Position numbers and translations under genes: made by a program
Assembly: GCF_026241095.1 (NCBI RefSeq)
Contig: NZ_JAPFGB010000015.1
Span: 1-64,000 of the forward strand
DNA from: Saccharopolyspora sp. NFXS83
Lineage (GTDB): Bacteria; Actinomycetota; Actinomycetes; Mycobacteriales; Pseudonocardiaceae
Direction: 5' to 3'
Length of the DNA stretch: 64,000 nucleotides
In this document: in pieces, positions 7,510-16,235 of the stretch
How the letters are laid out: each line of letters opens with the position of its first letter
Position numbering within the stretch: position 1 is the first letter of the stretch
Notes under the pieces: model-generated
What the model was told of the DNA's origin: nothing
Databases searched by the model: none
Seen by the model: only the letters and a program-made list of their open reading frames with translations

Positions 7510-9021
7510 CTAACCGCCCTGGATCTCCGGCCGGTCCTGCTCCGGATCGCCGCGGTCGATCTCCACCCGGTTCCGCCCCGCCCGTTTCGCCCGGTACAGC
7601 GCGATGTCCGCCGCAGCGAACAGGTGGTCCAGCTTCGCCGGGCCACCGGCCACGCCGATGCTCACCGTCGGCGGCTGCCTGGTGCGGCCCAGCACCAGGC
7701 GCCAGTCGTGCCGGTCCACGGCCGCGCGGATCCGCTCGGCGACGACCGGACCGGCATGGCGGGAGTCCTCCGCGTCGTCCACCAGCAGCACCACGAACTC
7801 GTCCCCGGCCCAGCGGCAGAGCAGGTCGTCGGCGCGGCACTCGCGTCGCAACAAGTGCGCGACCTCCTGCAACGTCGCGTCACCGGCCGCATGGCCTGCA
7901 AGGTCGTTGACATCCTTGAACCAGTCGACGTCGAGCAGCACCAACCACGGGATGCGGCCCTGCGACGCCGTGGTCTCCAGCAGGACCGGTGCCTGGCGCT
8001 GCAAGCCGAGTCGGTTCACCAGGCCCGTCAGCGGATCCCGCACCGCGGCCTCCTGCGCGGCCGTCGCCATCCGCTGCGCCTGCACCGCGACCCGCCGCTG
8101 CTCCAGCGCCTGGCCCAAGCCCTCCTGCAAGGTCTCCACCGCGATGCCGCTCGCGCGCACCGTGCGCCGCAGCGCCGCCGCCTCGCCCACCGCGTCGCCG
8201 AGGTGCACGCAGATCGCGGCCAAGTCCAGCGAATACCGCATCATCTGCATCGTGTCGCCGATGCTCTCGGCGTTGTCCAGGGCGCGGCTGGCGAAGGTCC
8301 GGGCCCCCTGCAGGTCGCCCTCGTCCCGGCGCACCACGGCGAGCACCCAGTTGGCCACCGCCGTGCAGAACCAGTCCTCGGCCTGCTTGCTCAGCTCCAG
8401 GGAACGCCGGGCCAGCCGGTCCGCTTCCGGTAGGCGGCCCAGCCCGGCCAGCGCCCGCGCGCCGCCCGCGAGCGCCACGCGCTGCAGTTGGCCCTTGTCG
8501 ACGACCAGCAGCGCCTCGTCGAACAGGTCGCGGGCCGTGGTGAACAGCCGCTCCGCCGACTCGGTGTCCCGCGCCACCGAGCGGAAGATCAGCGCGCTGG
8601 CCTGGCGGACCAGGCAGTGCGCCAGCGTCTCCGGGTCACCGTCCTTGCGCGCCACCTGCACGGCGAGCGTCATCAGCTCCAGCGCGGAGGCGCGGTGCCC
8701 GATCGTCTCCAGCAAATTGCCGAGGATGCTGATGGTCTGGGCAGCCGACTTGCCCGCGGGCTGGTCCGAATCCAGCTCCGTCCAGCCCTCCGCGGCCAGT
8801 TCGAGCGCCTGCGGGATCCGGTTGAGCCGCCAGGACAACCACGCCCGGTGCACCAGCACCGTCGCCCGGTTCCACTGCTCGTCCACCCGGTTCACCCCGG
8901 TGGCGATGAGCTCGTCGAAGGCCACGTCGGCCTCGTGCAGCCGACCGGAGTCCAGCAGCAGCCGCACACGACGATCCTGCGCGGGGATGTGCCCCGACAT
9001 CAACGAATCATCCTGTCGCAC
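7510..9021 (-). CDS. TPR-GGDEF diguanylate cyclase
   Basis: A 503-residue soluble protein. The first 330 residues are helical TPR-like repeats, followed by a GGDEF domain with RDPLTGLVNR, LLDVDWFKDVND and the active-site loop RWAGDEFVV. The loop reads AGDEF instead of GGDEF, a variant found in active cyclases. The product would make cyclic di-GMP from two GTP, with the TPR region sensing a protein partner; no membrane segment is visible. The GTG start at 9021 has GGAGA about 6 nt upstream; ATG 9000 is an alternative. It is transcribed in the same direction as the GT-B-like gene downstream. Confidence 0.85.
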   Translation of the reverse strand: MRQDDSLMSGHIPAQDRRVRLLLDSGRLHEADVAFDELIATGVNRVDEQWNRATVLVHRAWLSWRLNRIPQALELAAEGWTELDSDQPAGKSAAQTISILGNLLETIGHRASALELMTLAVQVARKDGDPETLAHCLVRQASALIFRSVARDTESAERLFTTARDLFDEALLVVDKGQLQRVALAGGARALAGLGRLPEADRLARRSLELSKQAEDWFCTAVANWVLAVVRRDEGDLQGARTFASRALDNAESIGDTMQMMRYSLDLAAICVHLGDAVGEAAALRRTVRASGIAVETLQEGLGQALEQRRVAVQAQRMATAAQEAAVRDPLTGLVNRLGLQRQAPVLLETTASQGRIPWLVLLDVDWFKDVNDLAGHAAGDATLQEVAHLLRRECRADDLLCRWAGDEFVVLLVDDAEDSRHAGPVVAERIRAAVDRHDWRLVLGRTRQPPTVSIGVAGGPAKLDHLFAAADIALYRAKRAGRNRVEIDRGDPEQDRPEIQGG

Positions 9022-9074
9022 GGCGTCTCCGAGATCGTGTCCCTCGTGCCCCGTTCCCCGCGTCCTGCTACAGG

Positions 9075-9743
9075 CTACCGGGGCTCGCCGCGCCGGTACT
9101 TGTCGTGATGGACCACGTCCTCCAGCGGGGCCCGCCGCCGCCAGCCGTGTCGTTCCAGGTCAGGGGTTTCCGCGAGGGCGTGCACGGGGCCCACGCAGAG
9201 CCACGCGACGGGCCGCACACCGCTGGGAATGTCCAGCAGGCGGCGCAGGAAATCCTCCCGGTAGAAGCTCACCCAGCCCACGCCGAGCCCTTCGGCGGTC
9301 GCGGCCAGCCACAGGTTCTGGATGGCCAGGCACACCGAGTACAGGCCCGCGTCGGCGATCGCGTGCCTGCCCAGCACGGCGGGGGAGCCGCGGTCCGGGT
9401 CGTAGGTGACGGCGATGCCGAGGCCGGATTCGACGATGCCCTCGACTTTGATCTTCGAGAAGGTGTCGGCGCGCTCGCCGCTGAGCTCGGCGGCGAACAC
9501 GCTGCGCTCGGCGAGCACGTGTTCGCGAAAGGCGCGGCGGGTGGACTCGTCGCGGACCAGCACGAAGTCCCACGGCTGGCTCAGGCCCACGCTGGGCGCG
9601 CTGTGGGCGGCGGTCAGCACCCGACGCAGCACGTCGGCGGGAATCTCGCCGCCGGTGAACTCGGAACGGACGTCGCGGCGGCGCGCCAGCACGTCGTAGA
9701 GGTCGGCCGCGGGCATCGGGTCGGTGGATCGAGCGGTGGTCAT
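9075..9743 (-). CDS. bluB: 5,6-dimethylbenzimidazole synthase (BluB)
   Basis: A 222-residue nitroreductase-fold protein with BluB signatures: an RRDVRSEF start of the FMN-binding region, HSAPSVGLSQPWDF, and GVGWVSFYREDFL near the middle. BluB uses reduced FMN and O2 to cleave FMN and form 5,6-dimethylbenzimidazole, the lower ligand of vitamin B12. ATG 9743 has no alternative nearby. It is a single gene here, convergent with nothing, followed by the zinc-independent ribosomal operon on the same strand but separated from it. A generic nitroreductase is the alternative. Confidence 0.8.
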   Translation of the reverse strand: MTTARSTDPMPAADLYDVLARRRDVRSEFTGGEIPADVLRRVLTAAHSAPSVGLSQPWDFVLVRDESTRRAFREHVLAERSVFAAELSGERADTFSKIKVEGIVESGLGIAVTYDPDRGSPAVLGRHAIADAGLYSVCLAIQNLWLAATAEGLGVGWVSFYREDFLRRLLDIPSGVRPVAWLCVGPVHALAETPDLERHGWRRRAPLEDVVHHDKYRRGEPR

Positions 9744-9825
9744 TGGCTCGATCCTGCCGTGCCCCGGGACTCGGGCGTGATGGTGGGGAGCACATCGGGG
9801 CGTGCCGTGACCCGCTGTGCACGAG

Positions 9826-9863
9826 GCGGCACCTGCCGGGAGGCTCCTCCCGGCAGGTGCCGC
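9826..9863 (-). terminator. Terminator of the zinc-independent ribosomal protein operon
   Basis: Arms 9826-9843 and 9846-9863 are an 18-bp perfect inverted repeat located directly after the rpsR stop (9867). It is a very strong GC hairpin with no T-run, as is common in actinobacteria. Confidence 0.8.
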
Positions 9864-9866
9864 GCT

Positions 9867-10115
9867 TCAGCGCTTGGCCGGGCTCGGGTAGGGGAGCAGG
9901 GCCATCTCGCGCGCGTTCTTGATCGCGTTCGCGACTTCGCGCTGCTCCTGCATGGTCAGCCCGGTCACCCGGCGCGATCGGATCTTGCCGCGGTCGGAGA
10001 GGAACTTGCGCAGCAGTGCCGCGTCCTTCCAGTCCACCTCGACGACACCCTCCTTGCGCAGCAGGTTCTGCTTGCGGCGGGGCGGTCTGCGGTCGTTGGT
10101 CGCCACGGTGATCAC
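9867..10115 (-). CDS. rpsR2: 30S ribosomal protein S18, zinc-independent paralogue
   Basis: An 82-residue S18: basic N-terminus ([15 protein letters not shown]), then [50 protein letters not shown]-type core spanning the usual conserved region. It lacks Cys pairs. GTG 10115 overlaps the TGA of the upstream rpsN, giving coupled translation; a second GTG three codons in is possible. It is last in the rpmB-rpmG-rpsN-rpsR order, the arrangement of actinobacterial C-minus paralogue operons derepressed by Zur when zinc is scarce. Confidence 0.92.
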   Translation of the reverse strand: MITVATNDRRPPRRKQNLLRKEGVVEVDWKDAALLRKFLSDRGKIRSRRVTGLTMQEQREVANAIKNAREMALLPYPSPAKR

Positions 10116-10417
10116 CAGCTCGACTTGGTCACGCCGGGCAGCTCGCCGTGGTGCGCGAGCTGGCGCAGGCGCACCCGGGAGAGCCCGAACTTGCGGAAGT
10201 AGCCGCGCGGCCTGCCGTCCACGGCGTCGCGGTTGCGGACGCGGGTCGCGCTGGCGTCGCGCGGCTGGCGGGACAGCTCGGCCACAGCGGCGTCGCGCTG
10301 CTCGGCGGAGCTGCCCGGCGCGGAGATGATCCGCTTGAGCTCCGCGCGCCGTTGGGCGTGCCGGGCCACGATCACCTTGCGCTGCTCGTTGCGGGCGATC
10401 TTGGACTTCTTGGCCAC
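10112..10417 (-). CDS. rpsN2: 30S ribosomal protein S14, zinc-independent (C-minus) form
   Basis: A 101-residue S14, the usual length of the long zinc-free form. It begins [14 protein letters not shown] and ends with the conserved [33 protein letters not shown] core, with no CxxC zinc site. GTG 10417 has a near-ideal GAAGGAGG ribosome-binding site. It overlaps rpsR by 4 nt. In zinc starvation such proteins replace the zinc-binding S14 and free zinc. Confidence 0.93.
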   Translation of the reverse strand: MAKKSKIARNEQRKVIVARHAQRRAELKRIISAPGSSAEQRDAAVAELSRQPRDASATRVRNRDAVDGRPRGYFRKFGLSRVRLRQLAHHGELPGVTKSSW

Positions 10418-10446
10418 CTGGCCTCCTTCGGGGTAGTCGGGCGCGC

Positions 10447-10611
10447 TCAGCGCTCCTCGCGGAACTCCACGTGCCTGCCGAGAACCGGGTCGAACTTGCG
10501 CAGGCGCAGGCGGTCCGGGTTGTTGCGGCGGTTCTTCCTGGTCACGTACGTGAATCCGGTGCCGGCGGTGGAGCGCATCTTGATCACCGGGCGGATGTCG
10601 TTGCTCGCCAT
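10447..10611 (-). CDS. rpmG: 50S ribosomal protein L33, zinc-independent
   Basis: A 54-residue L33 with [34 protein letters not shown], the family core, and no cysteines, so it is a zinc-free paralogue. Its ATG (10611) overlaps the rpmB stop by one base, indicating translational coupling within the operon. Confidence 0.93.
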   Translation of the reverse strand: MASNDIRPVIKMRSTAGTGFTYVTRKNRRNNPDRLRLRKFDPVLGRHVEFREER

Positions 10612-10847
10612 CAGACGCGCTCCCCACGTGCGCGCATCTCGCCGACGACGGACTCGATGCCGCGCTTGTCGATGGTCTTGATGCCCTTCGCCGACACCCG
10701 CAGGCGGATCCAGCGGTTCTCCGACGGCAGCCAGTACCGGCGTTGCTGCACGTTGGGCAGCCAGCGGCGGCTGGTGCGCACGTGCGAGTGCGACACCTGC
10801 TTCCCGTAGCCGGGTTCCCTCCCGGTCACTTGGCAGCGGATGGACAC
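10611..10847 (-). CDS. rpmB: 50S ribosomal protein L28, zinc-independent type
   Basis: A 78-residue L28: [31 protein letters not shown], then [17 protein letters not shown]. Only one Cys is present, so the four-Cys zinc site of the C-plus form is missing. GTG 10847 has AGGAGG upstream. It is the first gene of the four-gene C-minus operon and is divergent from the Mrf-like gene, with Zur-like sites between them. Confidence 0.92.
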   Translation of the reverse strand: MSIRCQVTGREPGYGKQVSHSHVRTSRRWLPNVQQRRYWLPSENRWIRLRVSAKGIKTIDKRGIESVVGEMRARGERV

Positions 10848-10861
10848 CTGAGCCTCCTGGT

Positions 10862-10912
10862 AACGACAGTCGTTTTCATTAAGAGTACCGTGTCGGCACA
10901 GCAGATGAAAAC
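10862..10912. promoter_or_regulatory. Candidate Zur-regulated divergent promoter region
   Basis: The 86-bp gap between rpmB and the Mrf-like gene contains a 13-bp palindrome (AACGAC-A-GTCGTT, 10862-10874). It also contains two opposed half-sites GTTTTCAT (10872-10879) and ATGAAAAC (10905-10912), matching one arm of the actinobacterial Zur consensus (TGAAAATGATTTTCA-type). Zur control is known for C-minus operons; the site match here is partial. Confidence 0.55.
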
Positions 10913-10933
10913 CGTTCCCGATTGGGGCTGCAG

Positions 10934-12193
10934 GTGGGCAACAGAACCGAACCGTCCCGGACCGCCCGAGTGCCGCTGATCGTGGTGGCCGGGCTCCACG
11001 AAGAACACGTCGCGGCGACCGCGGAATCCGCCCGCGCCACCGACCCGCAGGGCACCGCCGTCGTCCACCACGACCTGCGCGAAGTCACCGGCGGAGTCGT
11101 CCGCCGCCACCTCCGGCAAGGCGACTCCGAGCAGCTCACCGTGCTCGAACTGGCCCACGGCTGCGTCTCCTGCACGCTGCGCGAGGACTTCCTGCCGCTG
11201 CTGCGCAGGCTCGCCGCCGCCCCCGACGTGCGGCGCATCGTCGTGCGCCTCGACCCGTCCTTGGAACCGGAGGCGATCTGCTGGGCCATCGAGCACGTCG
11301 TCGTCGACTCCGCGCCCGTGGCCGAGGACGTCGAAGTCCAGGCCGTCATCACCGCCGTCGACCTGCCGAGCTGGCTCACCGACGCGGGCGGCGACGAGCC
11401 GCTCTACGAGCGCGGCCTCGCCGGCAGCCCCGATGACGAGCGCACCGTCGCCCAGGTCGGCGTTGGGCAGGCCGAGTTCGCCGACGCCGTCGTGCTCGCG
11501 GGCGACGCCGACCGCTGGCAGGCCGCGCGCACCGAAGCCGTGCTGCACCGGCTCACCCCGGCCGCGCCGTTCGCCGCGCTCGCCGGGCTCGACCTGCCTG
11601 CGCTGCTGCGGCGCCTCCCGGACAATGCCCGGCGCGGCCAGGTCGACGGCGCGCACGGGCCGTTGCTGCGCGGGCAACCCCCGCTCGACGACGAGGCCGG
11701 GGTCTCCGTCGTGGTCTTCGAGCAGCGCCGCCCGTTCCACCCCGAGCGCCTGCACGACTCGCTGGACGTGCTGCTCGACGGAGTCGTGCGCACCCGCGGA
11801 CGCGCCTGGGTCGCCAGCCAGCCGGACATCGCGCTGTGGCTCGAATCCGCGGGCGGCGGTCTGCGGGTCGGGCACGCCGGGCCGTGGCTGGTGACCCAGA
11901 GCCCCGAGCAGTGGGCCGAAGTGGACCCGGAACGCCAGGTCAAGGCCTCGCTGAACTGGGACGACTACTACGGCGACCGGCTGCAGGAGCTCGTGATCAT
12001 CGCGCACGAGGCGAAGCCCGGCGACATCCGCGACGCGCTGCTGGCGGCCCTGCTCACCGACGAGGAGCTGGCGCTCGGCGAGGCCGCATGGCGCGAGTTC
12101 CCGGACCCGTTCGGGGAGTGGCACGAGGACCCGTGCGCCGAAGACGAACCGGAACAGGCACCCGCGTCGCGCGAACGGGGCGGCGACCGGTGA
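10934..12193 (+). CDS. Mrf-like CobW/COG0523-family protein (zinc-starvation ribosome factor)
   Basis: A 419-residue COG0523-like protein. The [10 protein letters not shown] segment near residue 76 corresponds to the family metal motif (GCxxC), and a CobW C-terminal-type region follows ([35 protein letters not shown]). The N-terminal P-loop is not recognisable: the strand-turn reads [15 protein letters not shown], so GTPase activity is doubtful. In mycobacteria the equivalent gene in the C-minus locus (mrf) recruits the hibernation factor Mpy to ribosomes in low zinc. Here it is divergent from the C-minus operon and followed by L31B and L32, supporting the same role. GTG 10934 is preferred; TTG 10922 is possible. 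Confidence 0.7.
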   Translation: MGNRTEPSRTARVPLIVVAGLHEEHVAATAESARATDPQGTAVVHHDLREVTGGVVRRHLRQGDSEQLTVLELAHGCVSCTLREDFLPLLRRLAAAPDVRRIVVRLDPSLEPEAICWAIEHVVVDSAPVAEDVEVQAVITAVDLPSWLTDAGGDEPLYERGLAGSPDDERTVAQVGVGQAEFADAVVLAGDADRWQAARTEAVLHRLTPAAPFAALAGLDLPALLRRLPDNARRGQVDGAHGPLLRGQPPLDDEAGVSVVVFEQRRPFHPERLHDSLDVLLDGVVRTRGRAWVASQPDIALWLESAGGGLRVGHAGPWLVTQSPEQWAEVDPERQVKASLNWDDYYGDRLQELVIIAHEAKPGDIRDALLAALLTDEELALGEAAWREFPDPFGEWHEDPCAEDEPEQAPASRERGGDR

Positions 12194-12296
12194 GAACCCG
12201 CACGGCGGGCATGAGCAGGCGGTACCGCGGGGTAGCCCCGGCACCCGAGCCCGCTCGGGCGTCGAGCAAGAACGTCCCAGCACGAGGAGGAGACAC

Positions 12297-12548
12297 GTGA
12301 AACCGAACATCCACCCCGAATACGGGCCGGTCGTGTTCCAGGACCGCTCCACCGGAGCCCGGTTCCTGACCCGCTCGACCGCGACGTCGGAGGACACCGT
12401 CACCTGGGAGGACGGTGCGACATACCCGTTGATCGTCGTCGACATCACCGCCGACTCGCACCCGTTCTGGACCGGGAACCAGCGAGTCCTCGACAGCGAA
12501 GGCCGCGTCGAGAAGTTCCGCCGCCGCTACGGCAACCGCACCCGCTGA
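12297..12548 (+). CDS. rpmE2: 50S ribosomal protein L31 type B
   Basis: An 83-residue L31[35 protein letters not shown], then [37 protein letters not shown]. It lacks the CxxC pairs of zinc-binding L31, so it is the zinc-independent form. GTG 12297 is preceded by AGGAGGAG. It lies 104 bp after the Mrf-like gene and just before rpmF, fitting a zinc-starvation unit. Confidence 0.93.
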   Translation: MKPNIHPEYGPVVFQDRSTGARFLTRSTATSEDTVTWEDGATYPLIVVDITADSHPFWTGNQRVLDSEGRVEKFRRRYGNRTR

Positions 12549-12561
12549 GGAGAGCACCCGC

Positions 12562-12714
12562 ATGGCCGTTCCGAAACGCAAGACGTCCCGCAGCAACACC
12601 CGGCACCGGCGCTCGCAGTGGAAGGCGACCGCGCCCGAACTGGTGCCGATCGTCGTCGACGGCGAGCGCAAGCTCGTCCCGCGCAACCTGATCCGCTACT
12701 TCCAGCAGCGGTGA
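12562..12714 (+). CDS. rpmF: 50S ribosomal protein L32
   Basis: A 50-residue L32 beginning [21 protein letters not shown], the canonical start, and ending LIRYFQQR. No Cys is present, so it is the zinc-free type. ATG 12562 follows the rpmE2 stop by 13 nt with GAGGAGAG upstream. Confidence 0.93.
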   Translation: MAVPKRKTSRSNTRHRRSQWKATAPELVPIVVDGERKLVPRNLIRYFQQR

Positions 12715-12745
12715 AGGGCGCTTGCGCAGGGGCGAGGTAGCGGGG

Positions 12746-12788
12746 CCCGGTGGTCTTCTCGCCGCGGGATCGCGAGAAGACCACCGGG
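12746..12788 (+). terminator. Strong hairpin after rpmF (17-bp perfect stem)
   Basis: Arms 12746-12762 and 12772-12788 are exact reverse complements with a 9-nt loop. The position just after the L32 stop suggests a terminator. The arm/loop core (TTCTCGC followed by GCGGGATC) recurs in the repeat at 59331-59478, so it may belong to a dispersed repeat family used as a terminator. Confidence 0.75.
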
Positions 12789-12877
12789 ACGTCGTCGCTG
12801 ACGGCCGGGCGCCGAAAGCGCTGGTGCGGCTGGGAGTCGAGTCACATCCGGCCGGGGCCGGGGCGTGCGAAGGCCCG

Positions 12878-12896
12878 TTCTCAGGTCCTTCTCAGG
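12878..12896 (+). promoter_or_regulatory. MprA box upstream of mprA (autoregulation)
   Basis: A perfect direct repeat of TTCTCAGG with 3-bp spacing (12878-12885 and 12889-12896) lies 21 bp before the mprA start. MprA of mycobacteria recognises two 8-bp direct repeats separated by 2-3 bp, so this fits autoregulation. Confidence 0.75.
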
Positions 12897-12917
12897 GCTT
12901 CGCGCAACACTGTCCGC

Positions 12918-13613
12918 ATGCGCATCCTCGTCGTCGATGACGACCGGGCCGTGCGCGAGTCGCTGCGTCGCTCGTTGCAGTTCAACGGCTACCAGGTGGA
13001 ACTCGCCGCGGACGGTCAACAGGCCCTGGACTGGCTGGCCGACCAGCGGCCGGACGCGATGGTCCTGGACGTGATGATGCCGCGCCTGGACGGCCTGGAG
13101 GTGGCGCGAAGGTTGCGCAGCACCGGCGACGATCTGCCGATCCTGGTGCTCACCGCCCGCGACGCCGTCTCCGACCGGGTCGCCGGACTCGACGCGGGCG
13201 CCGATGATTACCTGCCGAAGCCCTTCGCGCTGGAAGAGCTGCTGGCCCGGCTGCGCGCCCTGCTGCGCCGCGCCTCCCCGGCCGAGGACGACGGCTACGA
13301 CAGCCCGCCCGCGCTGCACTTCGCCGACCTCGACCTCGACCCCGGCACCCGCGAAGTGCGCCGCGGCGACCGCCCCATCAGCCTCACCCGCACCGAGTTC
13401 GCGCTGCTGGAACTGCTGATAGCGCACCCCAAGCAGGTCCTCACCCGCAGCCGGCTGCTGGAGGACGTGTGGGGCTACGACTTCCCGACCTCGGGCAACG
13501 CCCTGGAGGTCTACGTCGGGTACTTGCGCCGCAAGACCGAGGCCGAAGGTGAACCGCGCCTGATCCACACCGTGCGCGGCGTCGGCTACGTGCTCCGCGA
13601 GACCCCGCCGTGA
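12918..13613 (+). CDS. mprA: Two-component response regulator MprA
   Basis: A 231-residue OmpR/PhoB-family regulator. The receiver domain has VVDDD at the N-terminus, phospho-acceptor Asp51 ([12 protein letters not shown]), the LTAR Thr and KPF Lys. It is followed by a C-terminal winged helix ([34 protein letters not shown]). Gene order mprA-mprB-(deoR-galT)-pepD-moaB2 and the linked MprA boxes identify it as the envelope-stress regulator MprA. ATG 12918 is preferred. Its stop overlaps the mprB GTG by 4 nt. Confidence 0.9.
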   Translation: MRILVVDDDRAVRESLRRSLQFNGYQVELAADGQQALDWLADQRPDAMVLDVMMPRLDGLEVARRLRSTGDDLPILVLTARDAVSDRVAGLDAGADDYLPKPFALEELLARLRALLRRASPAEDDGYDSPPALHFADLDLDPGTREVRRGDRPISLTRTEFALLELLIAHPKQVLTRSRLLEDVWGYDFPTSGNALEVYVGYLRRKTEAEGEPRLIHTVRGVGYVLRETPP

Positions 13614-15013
13614 TCGAATCCGCCCCACCGCCGCCCGAAGCGACCGCCGGCCGCGACCGGTTGCAGCGCATCTCGCTGCGCAACCGGGTCACGCTGCTGG
13701 CGGCGATATGCGTGGCCGGAGCCGTGGCGCTGGTGTCGCTCGGCGCGTTCTTCACCGTGCGCGACAGCCTCTACGAGCAGCTCGACGACAGCCTGCTGCG
13801 CCGTGCCGTCGAAGCCGAAGCGGGGCCGCTGATCAGCGCTCCCGCCGGGTTGCAGGGCGTCCCGGTGGCGTTCTACACGGCGGCGAACCTGCAGATCAGC
13901 GTGCTCTACCCGAACGGCGCGGAGCTGGCGCCGGGCAAGCGGCCTCCCTCCGGGGCGCTGGAACTGGCCGTGGCGCAGGGGAAGCTGCCGAAGTCCATCC
14001 GCACCGACGACGCCACCAACAGCCGCATCGTGGCGGTGCCTGCGGACAACGGGGCGCTGGTCATGGCGCAGTCGCTCGCCCCGACGAAGGCCACGCTGGC
14101 ACAGCTGAGCCTGGTGCTGGTCGTGATCGGCGGAGCGGGGATCCTGCTCGCCGCCGCCGCGGGCACCGCCGTGGCCAGCGCCGGGCTGCGCCCCGTGCAG
14201 CGGCTCACCGCGGCCACCGAACGCGTCGCGCTGACCGGGGACCTGCGGCCCATCCCCGTGTCCGGGGACGACGAGCTCGCCAGGCTCACCACCTCGTTCA
14301 ACGACATGCTCGGCGCGCTCGCCGAATCCCAGGAGCGGCAGCGAAGACTCGTCGCCGACGCCGGGCACGAGCTGCGCACGCCGCTGACCTCGTTGCGCAC
14401 CAACCTGGAACTGCTGATGGCCGCCGCGCAACCGGGGGCGCCCGCGCTGTCCGAGCAGGACCGCGAGGAGATGTTCGAGGACGTGCGCGGCCAGATCACC
14501 GAGCTCTCCGCGCTCGTCGGAGACCTGGTCGAACTGGCCAGGGAGGACGCCCCGCAGGCCGTGCACGAACCGGTCGAACTCGTCGACGTGGTCGAACGCG
14601 CGCTGAACCGGGCGCGCAGGCGCGCGGGCCCCGTCGAGTTCGACGTGCGGCTGCAGCCGTGGTCGATGATGGGCGACGCCACGGCGCTGGAACGCGCGGT
14701 GCTGAACCTGCTGGACAACGCGGCGAAGTGGAGTCGCGACGGCGGGACCGTGCGGGTCGGCATGCACGCCGACGGCGCTGGTTCGGTGGTGCTGGAGGTC
14801 GCCGACAGTGGGCCGGGCATCGCCGAGGCGGATCGGCCGCACGTGTTCGAGCGGTTCTACCGGTCGTCGCTGGCGCGCACGCTGCCGGGCTCGGGGCTGG
14901 GGCTCTCGATCGTCAAGCAGGTGGCGGAGCGGCACGGCGGCAGCGTGTGGGCCGGTGCCGCGCCGGAGGGCGGCGCGCTGCTGCGCATGATCCTGCCGGG
15001 GCACCTGGCGTGA
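13610..15013 (+). CDS. mprB: Sensor histidine kinase MprB
   Basis: A 467-residue kinase with an N-terminal membrane helix (about 27-47), an extracytoplasmic loop, a second helix (about 163-185), HAMP, then a HisKA domain with phospho-acceptor His253 ([20 protein letters not shown]). The HATPase_c domain shows [22 protein letters not shown] and [12 protein letters not shown] boxes. It senses envelope stress and phosphorylates MprA. GTG 13610 overlaps the mprA stop. All catalytic boxes are intact. Confidence 0.9.
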   Translation: MIESAPPPPEATAGRDRLQRISLRNRVTLLAAICVAGAVALVSLGAFFTVRDSLYEQLDDSLLRRAVEAEAGPLISAPAGLQGVPVAFYTAANLQISVLYPNGAELAPGKRPPSGALELAVAQGKLPKSIRTDDATNSRIVAVPADNGALVMAQSLAPTKATLAQLSLVLVVIGGAGILLAAAAGTAVASAGLRPVQRLTAATERVALTGDLRPIPVSGDDELARLTTSFNDMLGALAESQERQRRLVADAGHELRTPLTSLRTNLELLMAAAQPGAPALSEQDREEMFEDVRGQITELSALVGDLVELAREDAPQAVHEPVELVDVVERALNRARRRAGPVEFDVRLQPWSMMGDATALERAVLNLLDNAAKWSRDGGTVRVGMHADGAGSVVLEVADSGPGIAEADRPHVFERFYRSSLARTLPGSGLGLSIVKQVAERHGGSVWAGAAPEGGALLRMILPGHLA

Positions 15014-15284
15014 TCCGCGCCCGCGGCCCCGCCCGGCGGGCGGGGTTCGACCCGGTCGCGGGCGCGGTCTGCTCCGGCTGGCGGTGGGTCACGGTTGATC
15101 GGCCGCGCCGGTGGTGACCTGTTTCGCGGGCGTTGGTGCCTGCGTGTGATCCTCGTACCGTTCGGAAGGGTTCATTCGGAGCAATCTGCCCGAAAATCCA
15201 ACAGCATCGAACACATTTGGTGATCATTGTCGGTGGTTACCCCGATTTTCCCGGTGAGTCGTTGCGGGTAGTGTTGGTTCATGT

Positions 15285-15304
15285 TGACTTGACTCGTCAA
15301 GTCA
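15285..15304. promoter_or_regulatory. Palindromic operator upstream of the deoR-type gene
   Basis: Perfect 8-bp arms TGACTTGA and TCAAGTCA flank a 4-bp spacer (15285-15304), about 85 bp before the regulator start. The remainder of the 376-bp gap (15014-15389) shows no gene I can support. The palindrome probably binds the DeoR-type regulator itself (inference). Confidence 0.6.
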
Positions 15305-15389
15305 GCAGCATCCTCACGAACAGGACGCGCACCGACGCAGTGCCCGCCCGAGGACGAGCGGTCCGGGCCGGCTGGATGGGACGGGTGGA

Positions 15390-16235
15390 GTGCTCGCACG
15401 CCAACGCCAGGAAGTGATCCTCGACGAGGTGCGGCGCACCGGCGCCGTGCAGGTCAGCGAGCTCGTGCTGCGCCTGGGCGTTTCCGACATGACCATCCGG
15501 CGCGACCTCGACGCGCTCGCCCGCCAAGGACTCGTCGAGAAGGTCTACGGCGGCGCCACCACCACCCTCGGCCGCAGCACCGACGAGCCCGGCTTCGAAG
15601 CGAAATCCGTGCGCCAGCTCGCCGAGAAGGAAGCCATCGCCCGCGCCGCGGCGGGCCTCGTGCGGCCCGGCACGGCCATCGGCCTGTCCGCCGGGACCAC
15701 CACCTGGACCCTCGCCCGGCACCTCGACGACATCCCCGACCTGACGGTCGTGACGAACTCGGTCCGCGTCGCCGACGTGCTCCAGCAGCGCGGTCGCACC
15801 GACCGGACCGTGGTGCTCACCGGCGGCGTCCGCACCCCGTCGGACGCCCTGGTCGGCCCGGTCGCCGTGCAATCGCTGCGAGCCCTGCACCTGGACCTGG
15901 TGTTCCTCGGCGTGCACGGCATGGCGCCGCGCGCCGGGTTCACCACGCCGAACCTCAACGAGAGCGAAACGAACCGCGCACTGGCCGAAGCGGCCAGCAG
16001 GCTCGTGGTGGTCGCCGACCACGCGAAGTGGTCCACGGTCGGCATCTCCACCATCGTCGACTTCGCCGAAGTGGACGTCCTGATCAGCGACGACGGCCTG
16101 CCCGCCGACGCCAGGCAGCTGCTCGCCGAGCAGGTGCACGAGCTCGTGATCGCCGAATCGGTGCTCACCGCGGAGTCCGCACCAGACAAGCCCGGCCCGG
16201 AACAGGCCGGCAGCGATCAGGAGGCCGCGCGGTGA
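15390..16235 (+). CDS. DeoR-family transcriptional regulator (sugar-phosphate responsive)
   Basis: A 281-residue DeoR protein. The N-terminal HTH is RQEVILDEVRRTGAVQVSELVLRLGVSDMTIRRDLDALARQG, followed by the DeoRC sugar-phosphate-binding domain with GLSAGTTTWTLARHL and DLVFLGVHGMAPRAGFTTPN, then VVVADHAKWSTVG. GTG 15390 is preceded by GGGTGGA. It overlaps galT by 4 nt, so it presumably controls galactose (Leloir) metabolism, with a hexose phosphate as likely effector. Confidence 0.85.
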   Translation: MLARQRQEVILDEVRRTGAVQVSELVLRLGVSDMTIRRDLDALARQGLVEKVYGGATTTLGRSTDEPGFEAKSVRQLAEKEAIARAAAGLVRPGTAIGLSAGTTTWTLARHLDDIPDLTVVTNSVRVADVLQQRGRTDRTVVLTGGVRTPSDALVGPVAVQSLRALHLDLVFLGVHGMAPRAGFTTPNLNESETNRALAEAASRLVVVADHAKWSTVGISTIVDFAEVDVLISDDGLPADARQLLAEQVHELVIAESVLTAESAPDKPGPEQAGSDQEAAR

